Shown piece by piece: positions 38,480-49,755 of a stretch of DNA of 64,000 bases (position 1 is its first letter; the number at the start of each line of letters is the position of its first letter). Made by a program: the position numbers and the translations under genes. Source of the DNA: Comamonadaceae bacterium G21597-S1 (GTDB lineage Bacteria; Pseudomonadota; Gammaproteobacteria; Burkholderiales; Burkholderiaceae_C); assembly GCA_027214345.1 (NCBI GenBank), contig JAPWHR010000001.1:1-64000 (forward strand), in the 5' to 3' direction. The notes below the pieces were generated by a model. That model saw nothing but the letters and a program-made list of their open reading frames with translations, searched no databases and was not told where the DNA came from.

Positions 38480-40174
38480 TTACTTGATGCGGTACCAGTC
38501 AGCCACGTTCCACAATTCGCTGTCCCAGGTGTTGAGCTTCACGCCACCCAGGGAGTTCGAATGCGCCGAGACACGACCACGGTCGACCAGCGGCACGACG
38601 ACATAACTTTCCTTGGTGAGCATGTCGTTGAGCTTCTTGGCGATGACGGCGCGTTTCTCGACACCGGCGGTCGAGCTCAGCTCCTTGACCAGCTTGTCGT
38701 ATTCCGGGTTGCAGTAGCGGTTCATGTTCGTGCCTTGCCACTGGGTCTCCGGACGCGGGATCTTGTCGCAGACATGTTCGGCCAGGTAACCTTCCGGATC
38801 GGTGCCGTCGAAGTTGTTCGCGTACATCTCGACGTCGGCGAAGAACTTCTGGAACGTATCGGGCGAACCCGCGTCGCCACCGAAGAACACCGAGCCGGCG
38901 ATGTTGCGCAGCTCGACCTTGACGCCGAGTTCGGTCCACCACTGCTTGATCAGTGCCTGGAAGTTCTGGCGCACGGCATTGGTGGAGGTCTGGTACAGCA
39001 TCTCCATCTTCACGCCGTCCTTGGCGCGCACACCGTCGGAACCCATCTTCCAGCCGGCCTGATCGAGCAGGGCCTTGGCACCGGCCATGTCCTGCTTGAG
39101 GCAGTCGGTGTTGTTCGATGCGAATGCGGCCGGTGCCGGAACCAGGTTGCAGGTTGCCCGGCCGGCGGGGCCGTAGCCGATCTCGACCAGCAGATCGCGG
39201 TCGATGGCCATCGACAAGGCCTTGCGCACCCGCATGTCGGTCAGGTACGGGCGCGGATGCTTGGTCGTGGCCCGCATGTCGCCGTGTTTGGGCGACGGGT
39301 CGGTCAGGTTCATCTCGATGCGTTCGACCAGGGTGCCGAAGGCGGCGACGGTCTTGCCTTTTCCGCCGGCCTGCATCTTCTTGATCACGTCGGGAGCCAG
39401 TTGCAGGTTCCACGCGTAGTCGTATTCGCCGGTTTCCATGACGGCGCGGCCGGCGGCGGCGGCGTCACCACCCCCCTTGAAGGTCAGCGTGGCGAAGGCC
39501 GGTTTGGCCGGGTCGCGGAAGTTCGGGTTGGCCACCATCTGGATCACGTCGTTGGGGCGGAAGTCCTTGACCATGAACGGGCCGGTGCCGATCGGGTTGA
39601 AGTTCTGCTGGCTGCAGCTGGGGGCCTTTTCGCCCAGGCAGTCCTTGAACTGGGCCTTCTGCAGGATCGGCGTGCCCGCGCCGCCGAACACCGAATACGG
39701 GTAGGGTGCGGCGGCCTTGAAGTTGATGCGGATCGTCGAGGCGTCGACGGCGGTCACCTTCTCGACCGGCGCGAAGATGTTGGCCTTGGCGCAGCCCTTG
39801 ATGCCGGTGCAGTATTCGTAGGTGAAGACCACATCCGCCGATGTCAACGGCGTGCCGTCGGACCATTTCAATCCCGGCTTGAGCTTGTAGGTGATGGTCT
39901 TGAAGTCGGCCGAGAAGCCTCCATTGGCAACCGTCGGGACTTCGGCCGCCAGCCAGGGCACCATTTCGCCCTTCTCGTTGAAGCGGATCAGGGGTTCGAG
40001 CACGAGCGAGGCGCTCTCGACATCCTTGGTGCCGGTCGACAGGTAGGGGTTCAGGATCGACGGGGCCTGCCAGTAGATGATGTTGACGTTGCCGCTGGAG
40101 CCGCGTTGGGCCAGCGCACTCTGGGACAACGCGATCAGCGTTCCCATCGCGATGAGGGTATATCGGGTTTTCAC
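38480..40174 (-). CDS. peptide ABC transporter substrate-binding protein, DppA/OppA family (SBP_bac_5)
   Basis: Periplasmic receptor of 564 aa. The start is a GTG at 40174, preceded by AAGGAG 6 nt away, and gives a signal peptide (VKTRYTLIAMGTLIALSQSA, cleavage near ALAQ). Family 5 features include PLIRFNEKGEMVPWLAAEVP, FKLKPGLKW-type strand (ITYKLKPGLKWSDGTPLTSA) and DMRVRKALSMAIDRD. Paired cysteines in CTGIKGC, CLGEKAPSC and CDKIPRP are frequent for this family and may form disulfides. It is the third gene of the operon, between the ATPase and the permease genes. Ligand unknown; peptides, opines or oligosaccharides are possible. Confidence 0.93.
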   Translation of the reverse strand: MKTRYTLIAMGTLIALSQSALAQRGSSGNVNIIYWQAPSILNPYLSTGTKDVESASLVLEPLIRFNEKGEMVPWLAAEVPTVANGGFSADFKTITYKLKPGLKWSDGTPLTSADVVFTYEYCTGIKGCAKANIFAPVEKVTAVDASTIRINFKAAAPYPYSVFGGAGTPILQKAQFKDCLGEKAPSCSQQNFNPIGTGPFMVKDFRPNDVIQMVANPNFRDPAKPAFATLTFKGGGDAAAAGRAVMETGEYDYAWNLQLAPDVIKKMQAGGKGKTVAAFGTLVERIEMNLTDPSPKHGDMRATTKHPRPYLTDMRVRKALSMAIDRDLLVEIGYGPAGRATCNLVPAPAAFASNNTDCLKQDMAGAKALLDQAGWKMGSDGVRAKDGVKMEMLYQTSTNAVRQNFQALIKQWWTELGVKVELRNIAGSVFFGGDAGSPDTFQKFFADVEMYANNFDGTDPEGYLAEHVCDKIPRPETQWQGTNMNRYCNPEYDKLVKELSSTAGVEKRAVIAKKLNDMLTKESYVVVPLVDRGRVSAHSNSLGGVKLNTWDSELWNVADWYRIK

Positions 40175-40218
40175 GTGTGACTCCTTTTCCGTGAGGTGGA
40201 TGGGTTGCGAAGCAGAGC

Positions 40219-42292
<2,074 letters not shown>

Positions 42293-42516
42293 TTGCGATC
42301 CTCAGGTAGGCCGCGTGACGGGTTGCACCGGGTCACGGAAGGCCCGGGGGCGGCTGGCGAAAAGGAATTATGGGCGGGTTTGGCGGGCGTTTTACTTAGG
42401 GAATACCTAGGGAATCCGAATCGCAAATGCACGCAATTTCCGGGCCCGCGGCTGCCCATGCGCCGGCCATTGCCCGGCCGCGGCGTCCGGCCCGGCCAAT
42501 CCACTACGATCGCTCC

Positions 42517-43437
42517 ATGACCGACGACCGCGCCCCCGATCCGCAGGCCGCAGCGGCCGTGCGCGATGCCGGCCTGCCGTATTTCGGGCGGCCGGAGCAG
42601 GGCTGGCGGCTGCGCATGTACACCATCATCTTCGAGGCCGATACCCGCGCCGGGCGCTGGTTCGACCTGGGCCTGATCGCCGCCATCGTGATGAGCCTGA
42701 CCGTGGTCGTGCTCGACAGCATGGCCGCCGTGCATGCCGTGTACGCGCGCGAGTTGTGGCTGCTGGAATGGGTGTTCACGCTCACCTTCACCGTCGAATA
42801 CATCGCCCGGCTGGCCTGCGTGCGCAATCCCGGCACCTATGCGCGCAGCGCGTTCGGCATCATCGACCTGCTGGCCGTGTTGCCCACCTACGTGGCGCTG
42901 CTGGTGCCCGGTGTCAACGCGCTGATCGACGTCCGCGTGTTGCGCCTGTTGCGCGTGTTCCGCATTCTCAAGCTCACCCACTACGTCGCCGAATTCGGCG
43001 CCCTGGGCCGCGCGCTGGCAGCGTCGCGGCGCAAGATCCTGGTGTTCATGTCCTTCGTGATGCTGGTGGTGCTGGTGATGGGCACCCTGATGTACGTGGT
43101 CGAGGGGCCGGAGCACGGCTACACCAGCATCCCGGTGGGCGTGTACTGGGCGATCACGACGATGACCACCGTCGGCTTCGGCGACATCACGCCGCAGACC
43201 GACCTCGGCCGCATCATCGCCTCGATCATGATGCTGGTGGGATGGGGCACGCTGGCCGTACCCACCGGCATCGTCAGCGCCGAATTCACGGCGCAGCGCT
43301 TCCACCGCGAACCGACCACCCGCACCTGCCACGAGTGCCTGAGCGAGGGACATGCGCCCAGCGCCCGGTTCTGCCGCGACTGCGGCGCGGCGCTGCCGCC
43401 GTATCGACGGGATGCTCAAACACGCGGGAGCGGCTAG
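42517..43437 (+). CDS. voltage-gated potassium channel (Kv-like) with C-terminal zinc-ribbon-like segment
   Basis: Inner-membrane channel of 306 aa with six predicted helices. The voltage-sensor S4 (DVRVLRLLRVFRILKLTHY) has regularly spaced arginines; the pore loop is followed by the filter TTVGFGD near 209-215 and an S6 helix (IIASIMMLVGWGTLAVPTGI). The C-terminus is unusual: CHEC and CRDCGA about 17 residues apart form two CxxC knuckles, a zinc-ribbon-like module that may sense metal or redox state. ATG 42517 is preferred over 42427 because the extra 30 residues are Ala/Pro/Arg-rich and lack a ribosome binding site. Monocistronic. Confidence 0.9.
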   Translation: MTDDRAPDPQAAAAVRDAGLPYFGRPEQGWRLRMYTIIFEADTRAGRWFDLGLIAAIVMSLTVVVLDSMAAVHAVYARELWLLEWVFTLTFTVEYIARLACVRNPGTYARSAFGIIDLLAVLPTYVALLVPGVNALIDVRVLRLLRVFRILKLTHYVAEFGALGRALAASRRKILVFMSFVMLVVLVMGTLMYVVEGPEHGYTSIPVGVYWAITTMTTVGFGDITPQTDLGRIIASIMMLVGWGTLAVPTGIVSAEFTAQRFHREPTTRTCHECLSEGHAPSARFCRDCGAALPPYRRDAQTRGSG

Positions 43438-43486
43438 CCTGGTTCGCCCGCGGTTTTTGGGGCGCAACCGCTGGCCGCGCCGCCGG

Positions 43487-44410
43487 CTAGCGCCAGGCCG
43501 TGTGCTGCAGCGTGTGTTGCACGATGTCGCGGATCTCCCTGGCCACGGCGCGTGTCGCGGCGGTGCCGGGCTTGCGGCTCGACGACATGAGTGACAGCAG
43601 TCGGGGCACCATGGGCGTGGTCAGTCGCGCGGCCGACAACTGGCCGTAGGCGAGGTCGTCGTGCACGGCCTGGCGCGGCAGCACCGTGCACAGGCCGGCC
43701 TGGACGACGAGGTCCTTCATGATGAACATCGAGTCCGACTCGACCGCGACCTTGAGCTGCACACCCACGCGCCGCGACGCCTGGTCGAGCGCGACCCGCA
43801 GCCCGTTGGGGCGGGCGGCCAGCACCAGCGGATAGTCGGCCAGCTGGCGAAATCGCAGTTGCTGGCCCGGCTGGAACATGCCCGCCGCGCCGATGACCAG
43901 GCTCTCGAGCACGCAGAGCCTTTCCTCGCCGCGGCGCGGAGCACGGCCGTACCGATTGACGATGGCCAGGTCGAGTTGTCCGTCGGCCATCTGGTCTTCC
44001 AGCGGGTTGCTGAAGCCTTCGACGAATTGCAGCCCGATGCGGGGGAAGCGCTCGCACAGGCGCTGGTACAACATGCCCACCAGCGGCCGGGCCGCGCCCG
44101 GCACGACACCCAGACGCACGATGCCGCTGGGCCCCTCGCCAATGTCGGCCGCCTCGTTCGCCGCGCGCTGCATCTCGTCGATGGCCGCGCGCAGCCGGGG
44201 CGCCAATTGCTCGCCGGCCGGTGTCGGCGCAACGCCGCGGCCGGTGCGCGCGAACAGGCGGCAGCCGAGCTGCGCCTCCAGGGCGGCCACGTGGCGCGTC
44301 ACCACGGACTGGGCCACCTCGAGCTGCACCGCTGCGCGCGTCATGTTCCGTGCTTCGAACACCGCCAGGAAAGCCTCGATGCGTCGCAGGTTCAGGCTGG
44401 GTATTGTCAT
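43487..44410 (-). CDS. LysR-type transcriptional regulator
   Basis: Regulator of 307 aa. The N-terminal winged helix (about 1-65) reads NLRRIEAFLAVFEARNMTRA and AQSVVTRHVAALEAQLGCRL; the rest is the two-lobed effector-binding domain, including GIVRLGVVPGAARPLVGML. Divergent from the dihydrodipicolinate synthase-like gene with a 72-bp gap, it is the probable regulator of the 44483-48709 operon in response to a pathway intermediate. No clear T-N11-A box could be fixed in the gap. Confidence 0.93.
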   Translation of the reverse strand: MTIPSLNLRRIEAFLAVFEARNMTRAAVQLEVAQSVVTRHVAALEAQLGCRLFARTGRGVAPTPAGEQLAPRLRAAIDEMQRAANEAADIGEGPSGIVRLGVVPGAARPLVGMLYQRLCERFPRIGLQFVEGFSNPLEDQMADGQLDLAIVNRYGRAPRRGEERLCVLESLVIGAAGMFQPGQQLRFRQLADYPLVLAARPNGLRVALDQASRRVGVQLKVAVESDSMFIMKDLVVQAGLCTVLPRQAVHDDLAYGQLSAARLTTPMVPRLLSLMSSSRKPGTAATRAVAREIRDIVQHTLQHTAWR

Positions 44411-44482
44411 GCCTTGAGAGCATATCTGAAATCACCTGTTGTTCCTTGTTCTGCATGATGACCGGTTCCTACACTCGGTCGC

Positions 44483-45535
44483 ATGCCTGCTTCCCACGAC
44501 CTGGCCGAACGGCCCGACACCTCCGAACGGCGGACTCCGCAGCCCCCGCTTGCGACCTTGTGGTGTCCGTTGCTCACGCCGTACGACGGCGACGGCGCCA
44601 TCGACCTGCATCGCCTGCGCCGCCACGTGGAGTACCTGACGCCGTCCGTCGGCGGCTTCCTGGTGCCTGGCTCGACCGGCGACGGGTGGGTGATGTCGGA
44701 TGCGCAGGCGCTGCAATTGCTCGAGGCCGTGGTCGACCTGGCACAAGACCGCGGCGCCGCGGTGCTGGTCGGTGTGCTCCGGCCGGATGTCGCGGCCATG
44801 CAGGCCACGATGGCGTGCATGCTCGATCGGCTCCGGCGGCGCGCCGGCACCGACGACGCGCAGACCGCGATGCGCCGTGCATCCGTCCAGGGCTTCACCT
44901 TCTGCGCACCCCATGGTGCCGACCTGTCGCAGGACGCCATTGCCGGCGCGTTCGACAGCCTGCTCGGGTGCGGCCTGCCGGTATCGCTGTACCAGCTGCC
45001 CCAGGTGACCGGGAACGAGGTGGCGCCCGCGACCGTGCGCGCGCTGGCAACCCGCCATGCCAATTTGCGCATGGTCAAGGACACCAGCGGTGCGGACCGG
45101 ATTGCCGACGCCGGCCTCGACGACGTGTTCCTGCTGCGTGGTGCCGAAGGCGCCTACAGCCGGCACCTGAAGATCGCAGGCGGCCGCTACGACGGCTTCC
45201 TGCTCAGCTCGGCCAACGGCTTCGGTCCGCAACTGGCGCAGATGATCGATCTCCTGCGCCAGGGGCGCCGGGCCCAGGCGGATGGCATGTCCGCGCGCAT
45301 CGAGGCCGTGGTCGAGGCGGTGTTCGCCGCCGCCGCCGGCATCGCGTTCGGCAACGTGTTCACCCATGCGAACAAGGCGATCGACCACCACATGGCCTTC
45401 GGCCCGCTGGCCCGTGACGTCGCTGCGCCGCGTCTGCATGGCGGCCAATCCCTTCCCGATGAACTGATCGCCGTCGCCGGCAACGCGCTCGCGCGTCATG
45501 GCCTGATGCCGGCGCGTGGCTACCTTTACTCCTGA
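44483..45535 (+). CDS. dihydrodipicolinate synthase (DapA)-family aldolase/dehydratase
   Basis: Class I aldolase-fold enzyme of 350 aa. The Schiff-base lysine is in LRMVKDTSGA (K199) and the catalytic tyrosine in VSLYQLPQVTG (Y170); FLVPGSTGDGW carries the substrate-binding GSTG loop, where DapA usually has GTTGE. Longer than DapA (about 290 aa), with a 24-residue N-terminal extension and an insert near 118-133 (RRRAGTDDAQTAMRRA). Next to an enolase-superfamily dehydratase and a hydroxyacid dehydrogenase, a role as a 2-keto-3-deoxy-acid aldolase or dehydratase fits better than lysine synthesis. First gene of the operon, divergent from LysR. Confidence 0.85.
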   Translation: MPASHDLAERPDTSERRTPQPPLATLWCPLLTPYDGDGAIDLHRLRRHVEYLTPSVGGFLVPGSTGDGWVMSDAQALQLLEAVVDLAQDRGAAVLVGVLRPDVAAMQATMACMLDRLRRRAGTDDAQTAMRRASVQGFTFCAPHGADLSQDAIAGAFDSLLGCGLPVSLYQLPQVTGNEVAPATVRALATRHANLRMVKDTSGADRIADAGLDDVFLLRGAEGAYSRHLKIAGGRYDGFLLSSANGFGPQLAQMIDLLRQGRRAQADGMSARIEAVVEAVFAAAAGIAFGNVFTHANKAIDHHMAFGPLARDVAAPRLHGGQSLPDELIAVAGNALARHGLMPARGYLYS

Positions 45536-45550
45536 AAAACGACACACACC

Positions 45551-46699
45551 ATGAAAATCACCCGCATCACCGCCTTTGCCCTGTCCTATCGCCTGCCGCA
45601 GGGCAAGACCGTCAAGGTCGGTGTGGGCGCCACCATCAAGCGCGACACCATCATCGTGCGGGTCGAGACCGACGAAGGCCTGACCGGCTACGGCGAGTCC
45701 CATCCCGGCCGCAGCCCGGGCGCCGTGTGCAGCCTGGTCAACCAGACACTCGATCCGCTGCTCGCGGGCATGGACCCGTGTGATGTCGTGGGCGTGTGGG
45801 CCCGCGTGAACCGGATGCAATTGTCCAGCCACGGGCTGGGCGCCGGTGCAGCACTGGCGTTGTCGGGCATCGACCTGGCCTTGTGGGACATTCGCGGCAA
45901 GGCGGCCAATATGCCGCTGTACCGGCTGCTTGGCGGCAGCCGCAAGCGCCTGCCGGCCTACGCGGGCGGCATCTCGATGGGGTTCCAGCCGCCGGAGCAA
46001 CTGGTCGAGGAGGCCCGCAGTTATGTCTCCGCCGGTTACCGGGCCATCAAGTTGCGCCTGGGCGACAACGTGCGCGACGACATCCTCCGGGTCCAGGCGG
46101 TGCGTGCCGGCCTCGGGGACGAGGTCGAGATCCTGACCGACGCCAACACCGCCTGGCGCCTGGCCGACGCCCGCCGCGTCATCCCGGCGCTGGCCGAGGC
46201 GCGCGTGGGCTGGCTCGAGGAGCCGTTCAGCGCGCTGGACTTCGGCGCCTACCGGATCGCCGCGGGCATCAGCCCGCAGGTGCCCATCGCCGCCGGCGAG
46301 AACCACTACACGCGGTACGACTTCGCGCGCCTGCTCGAGGACAAGGCGGTCACGATCTTCCAGCCCGACCTGTCCAAGACCGGCGGCATCACCGAGGCGC
46401 TGCGCATCGCGGCCATGGCCTCGGCGTTCGGCATCGCGGTGCATCCGCACAGCTCGGCCACCGGCATCAACCATGCCGCCAGCCTGCATTTCCTGGCCGC
46501 GCTGGACAACGGCGGCTACTTCGAGGCCTGCGTGTCGCACTTCAACCCGATGCGCGACATGTTCGGCCGGACCTTCGAGATCGGTGCCGACGGATGTGTC
46601 GAACCGCTCGATCGCCCGGGCATCGGACTGGACATCGACGAGCGGATCTTTGCCGAGTATCCCGCCATCGATGGACCCGGTTATGTCGTGACGTTCTGA
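45551..46699 (+). CDS. enolase-superfamily enzyme, mandelate racemase/muconate lactonizing family
   Basis: TIM-barrel enzyme of 382 aa. Metal ligands are D197 (ILTDANTAW), E223 (WLEEPF) and E250 (AAGENHY). The K-x-K position holds K-L-R (K167-R169 in AIKLRLGD), and H298/H300 (AVHPHSS) provide the opposite base, together with D273 (QPDLSKTGG). Sugar-acid dehydratases and racemases of this family abstract the proton alpha to a carboxylate. The start lies 15 nt after the aldolase gene. Within an operon with a DapA-like enzyme and a 2-hydroxyacid dehydrogenase an acid-sugar dehydratase is likely, but the substrate cannot be named. Confidence 0.88.
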   Translation: MKITRITAFALSYRLPQGKTVKVGVGATIKRDTIIVRVETDEGLTGYGESHPGRSPGAVCSLVNQTLDPLLAGMDPCDVVGVWARVNRMQLSSHGLGAGAALALSGIDLALWDIRGKAANMPLYRLLGGSRKRLPAYAGGISMGFQPPEQLVEEARSYVSAGYRAIKLRLGDNVRDDILRVQAVRAGLGDEVEILTDANTAWRLADARRVIPALAEARVGWLEEPFSALDFGAYRIAAGISPQVPIAAGENHYTRYDFARLLEDKAVTIFQPDLSKTGGITEALRIAAMASAFGIAVHPHSSATGINHAASLHFLAALDNGGYFEACVSHFNPMRDMFGRTFEIGADGCVEPLDRPGIGLDIDERIFAEYPAIDGPGYVVTF

Positions 46700-46731
46700 T
46701 TTTCCACCGACCCCAGAAAAAGGAGACACCC

Positions 46732-47709
46732 ATGGACAAACGTAAGCTGATTCGTGTTGCCGGCGCCGCCCTGGCGCTGGCATTGCTTGCCCCGGCACAG
46801 GCCCAGGTCGCGGCGTATCCGGACCATCCGATCCGTATCGTCGTGCCGTACCCGCCGGGCGGATTCAACGACACGCTGGCGCGTACCGTGGGGGCCAAGC
46901 TGCAGTCGGCCTGGGGCCAGCCGGTGGTGGTCGAGAACCGCCCGGGCGGCGCCACCAACATCGGCATCGACATGGTGGCCAAGGCGCCGGCCGACGGCTA
47001 CACCCTGGTCGTGTTGCCGTTCTCGTTCGCGGTCAACCCCTTCATCTTCGCCAAGCTGCCATTCGATCCGCAGACCGACTTCGCACCGATCACGCTGGCG
47101 GCCACCACGAGCAACCTGCTGGTGGTGCCGGCCGCCTCGCCGGTCAACTCGGTGCAGGAACTGGTCGCGCTGGCCAAGTCCAAGCCGGGCAGCCTGAGCT
47201 ACGCCTCGACCGGTGTCGGCAGTTCCAACCACCTGTCGATGGAAATGTTCAAGCAGATGGCCGGTGTCGACATCACCCATGTTCCGTACAAGGGCAGTGC
47301 GCCGGCGGTGGCCGACCTGATCGGCGGGCACGTGGGTACCATGTTCGACAACGTCTCCAACGTGCTGCAGCATGTGCAGTCCGGCAAGCTCAAGGTGCTG
47401 GGCGTGACGACGCCGGCCCGTTCCGCGCTGGTGCCGGCCGTCCCGACGGTCGCCGAGTCCGGCGTGCCCGGATACGAGGTCGGCGTGTGGTTCGGATTTG
47501 CCGCGCCGGCGGGTACGCCCAAGCCCATCATCGACAAGCTCAATGCCGAGATCGTGAAGATCCTGCGCATGGCCGACGTGCGGGAGAAGTTCAGCCTGCA
47601 GGGTGTCGAATCCATCGGCAGCACGCCGGAGCAGTTCGCCGCCCACCTGCAGGCGCAGCGCGCGGTCTGGTCCAAGGTGGTGCGCGAAGCCGGTGTCCGT
47701 GCCGACTGA
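46732..47709 (+). CDS. Bug-family (TctC-like) periplasmic binding protein
   Basis: Periplasmic receptor of 325 aa. The ATG at 46732 follows AAAAGGAGACACCC and gives a signal peptide (MDKRKLIRVAG, hydrophobic core, cleavage near AQAQVA). The mature protein has YPDHPIRIVVPYPPGGFND, VVENRPGGATNIG and SYASTGVGSSNHLSMEMFKQ, the three Bug motifs. It lies 32 nt after the enolase-superfamily gene and its last 11 nt overlap the dehydrogenase start, so it belongs to this catabolic operon and probably binds the acid substrate. No TctA/TctB genes accompany it. Confidence 0.93.
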   Translation: MDKRKLIRVAGAALALALLAPAQAQVAAYPDHPIRIVVPYPPGGFNDTLARTVGAKLQSAWGQPVVVENRPGGATNIGIDMVAKAPADGYTLVVLPFSFAVNPFIFAKLPFDPQTDFAPITLAATTSNLLVVPAASPVNSVQELVALAKSKPGSLSYASTGVGSSNHLSMEMFKQMAGVDITHVPYKGSAPAVADLIGGHVGTMFDNVSNVLQHVQSGKLKVLGVTTPARSALVPAVPTVAESGVPGYEVGVWFGFAAPAGTPKPIIDKLNAEIVKILRMADVREKFSLQGVESIGSTPEQFAAHLQAQRAVWSKVVREAGVRAD

Positions 47710-48709
47710 CGCCGTCGTCCCCCGCCGTGCCCGGGTCCTGCTGACCGGGCCGGTGGATGCCCAGACCTGGCACGACCTGTCCGCGCTGGCGCATGTCGTG
47801 CTGGCGCCGGACGCCGGTGCGGATACCTTGCGCCGATGCATCGCCGATGCCGACGTTCTCGTCGTGCGCTCGGCCTTGCCCGCCGACCTGCTGGACTTCG
47901 CGCCCCGCCTGCGAGGCATCGTGCGCCATGGCGTGGGTGTCGACATGATCCCGTTGGAGGCGGCCACCCGGCGCGGGATCGCGGTGGCCAATGTGCCCGG
48001 ATCGAACCGCCATGCCGTGGCCGAGCACGCGATCGGCGTGCTGGGCGTGTTGCGCCGGCGCTGTGCGCAGATGGACGCGATGCTGCGCGCGCGCGGCTGG
48101 GATGCCAGCCGTGCGCTGGCCGATGGGGCAGGCGAACTGCACGGTCACACGCTGGGCATCATCGGCGTGGGCGCGATCGGCTCGCGGGTTGCCGAGATCG
48201 CCCACCATGGGTTTGGCATGGTGGTGCTCGGCCATCAGCGGCGCCTGGCGGACCTGCCGTCGTTCGTCGAGGGCACCGCCTTGGACGAGCTGCTGGCGCG
48301 CAGCGACGCGGTCGTGCTGGCGGCGCCGCTCAACGCGCAGACCGAAGGCCTGATCGACGCCCGGCGCATCGCACTGATGCCCCGGCATGCCGTGCTGGTC
48401 AACGTCTCGCGCGGCGCGCTGGTCGACGAGGCCGCGCTCGTCGCCGCCTTGCGCACGCGCCGCATCGCAGGCGCTGCGCTCGATGTGTTCGCGACCCAGC
48501 CGTTGCCGCAGGGGCATGCCCTGTGCGGTCTGGACAACGTGTTGCTGACGCCGCATGCGGCCGGATTGACCGTCGACAGCATGCGGCGCATGGGCGCCGG
48601 CACCGTGCACGAGGTGGAGCGTCTGCTGGCCGGCGTGTTGCCGGTGAACTGCGTCAACCGGGACGGCCTCGGTGCACGGGGCATGACGGCGGCGGCGATG
48701 GCGCCCTGA
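47699..48709 (+). CDS. D-isomer-specific 2-hydroxyacid dehydrogenase
   Basis: NAD(P)-dependent oxidoreductase of 336 aa. Rossmann motif GIIGVGAIGSRVAEIA, substrate Arg in NVSRGALVDEAAL, the Glu in the ALDVFATQPLP region and the catalytic His in LTPHAAGL give the complete D-2-hydroxyacid dehydrogenase set. The GTG at 47699 is chosen as start: it gives a normal N-terminus (VPTDAVVPRRARVLLTGP) and overlaps the Bug stop by 11 nt; the longer frame from 47603 reads through the Bug gene. It may reduce or oxidise a 2-keto acid made by the aldolase and dehydratase of the same operon. Confidence 0.88.
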   Translation: MPTDAVVPRRARVLLTGPVDAQTWHDLSALAHVVLAPDAGADTLRRCIADADVLVVRSALPADLLDFAPRLRGIVRHGVGVDMIPLEAATRRGIAVANVPGSNRHAVAEHAIGVLGVLRRRCAQMDAMLRARGWDASRALADGAGELHGHTLGIIGVGAIGSRVAEIAHHGFGMVVLGHQRRLADLPSFVEGTALDELLARSDAVVLAAPLNAQTEGLIDARRIALMPRHAVLVNVSRGALVDEAALVAALRTRRIAGAALDVFATQPLPQGHALCGLDNVLLTPHAAGLTVDSMRRMGAGTVHEVERLLAGVLPVNCVNRDGLGARGMTAAAMAP

Positions 48710-48758
48710 AACGGGGCCGGCACGCCGCCCGCACACGGGTGGCGCCAGGCCTGCCAGG

Positions 48759-49736
48759 TCACCGCCCGGTTGCCACCGTGCCGCCGCGCATGCGCTGGTA
48801 CAACTGCACGGCGCCGACCACGAGCAGTCCGGCCAGCAGCCCCGCGACCGCATTGCCCAGGTTCGACACCAGCACACCGGCCCATCCCAGTGGCGCGGCA
48901 AAGTTTTCCAGCGCATGCCCTATGACGGGTACGCCGTGCACCAGGATGCCGCCGCCGACCAGGAACATGGCGGCCGTGCCGAGTACCGACAGGGACTTCA
49001 TCAACCAGGGGGCGGCGCGCAGGATGCCGCGACCGAAGCCCTGTTTCCAGGGCGCCGGCTGGGCGCTGAGGTGCAGGCCGGCGTCGTCGAGCTTGACGAT
49101 GCCCGCGACCAGGCCATAGACGCCGACGGTGATGACCAGCGAGATGCCGACCAGCACCGCCACCTGCTGGGCGAAACCCGCCGACGCGACCGTGCCCAGC
49201 GTGATGACGATGATCTCGGCCGACAGGATGAAGTCGGTGCGGATCGCGCCGCGGATCTTGTCGCGTTCGAACGCGACGATGTCCTGCTGCGGATCCGCGA
49301 CCGCGCGCACCAGTTCCGCGTGATGCGCCGCGTCCTCGTGGGCATGCCAGCCCAGCGCATGCAGGACCTTTTCGGTACCCTCGAAACACAGGAACAAGCC
49401 GCCGAGCATCAGCAGCGGCGTGATGGCCCAGGGCGCGATCGCGCTGATGAGCAAGGCGGCCGGCACCAGGATGGCCTTGTTGCGCAACGACCCCTTGGCC
49501 ACGGCCCAGACCACCGGCAACTCGCGGTCGGCGCGCACGCCGGTGACCTGCTCGGCGTTCAGGGCCAGGTCGTCGCCGAGCACGCCGGCAGTTTTTTTCG
49601 CCGCCAGTTGCGTCATCGCCGCGACATCGTCGGCCGCCGCAATGCCCTTGCGCGCGGCGACCTTGGTCATCAGCGCGACATCGTCGAGCAAGGCGGCGAT
49701 GTCGTCGATCAGTACGAGCAGGCTGGATGCGGCCAT
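48759..49736 (-). CDS. DUF808-family (YedI-like) inner membrane protein
   Basis: Membrane protein of 325 aa of unknown function. The N-terminus [20 protein letters not shown] and [33 protein letters not shown]-type segments (here in shorter runs) are diagnostic of DUF808, with [20 protein letters not shown] and several hydrophobic helices after it. [18 protein letters not shown] is another conserved block. Convergent with the dehydrogenase gene and separate from the methyltransferase by 19 bp on the same strand. No partner suggests a role. Confidence 0.9.
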   Translation of the reverse strand: MAASSLLVLIDDIAALLDDVALMTKVAARKGIAAADDVAAMTQLAAKKTAGVLGDDLALNAEQVTGVRADRELPVVWAVAKGSLRNKAILVPAALLISAIAPWAITPLLMLGGLFLCFEGTEKVLHALGWHAHEDAAHHAELVRAVADPQQDIVAFERDKIRGAIRTDFILSAEIIVITLGTVASAGFAQQVAVLVGISLVITVGVYGLVAGIVKLDDAGLHLSAQPAPWKQGFGRGILRAAPWLMKSLSVLGTAAMFLVGGGILVHGVPVIGHALENFAAPLGWAGVLVSNLGNAVAGLLAGLLVVGAVQLYQRMRGGTVATGR

Positions 49737-49755
49737 GGGGTCTTTCCGTCGCCGC

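Noticed and set aside
44411-44482. A LysR T-N11-A operator in the divergent gap
   Set aside because: Several loose matches are possible in this AT-richer stretch; none stands out.
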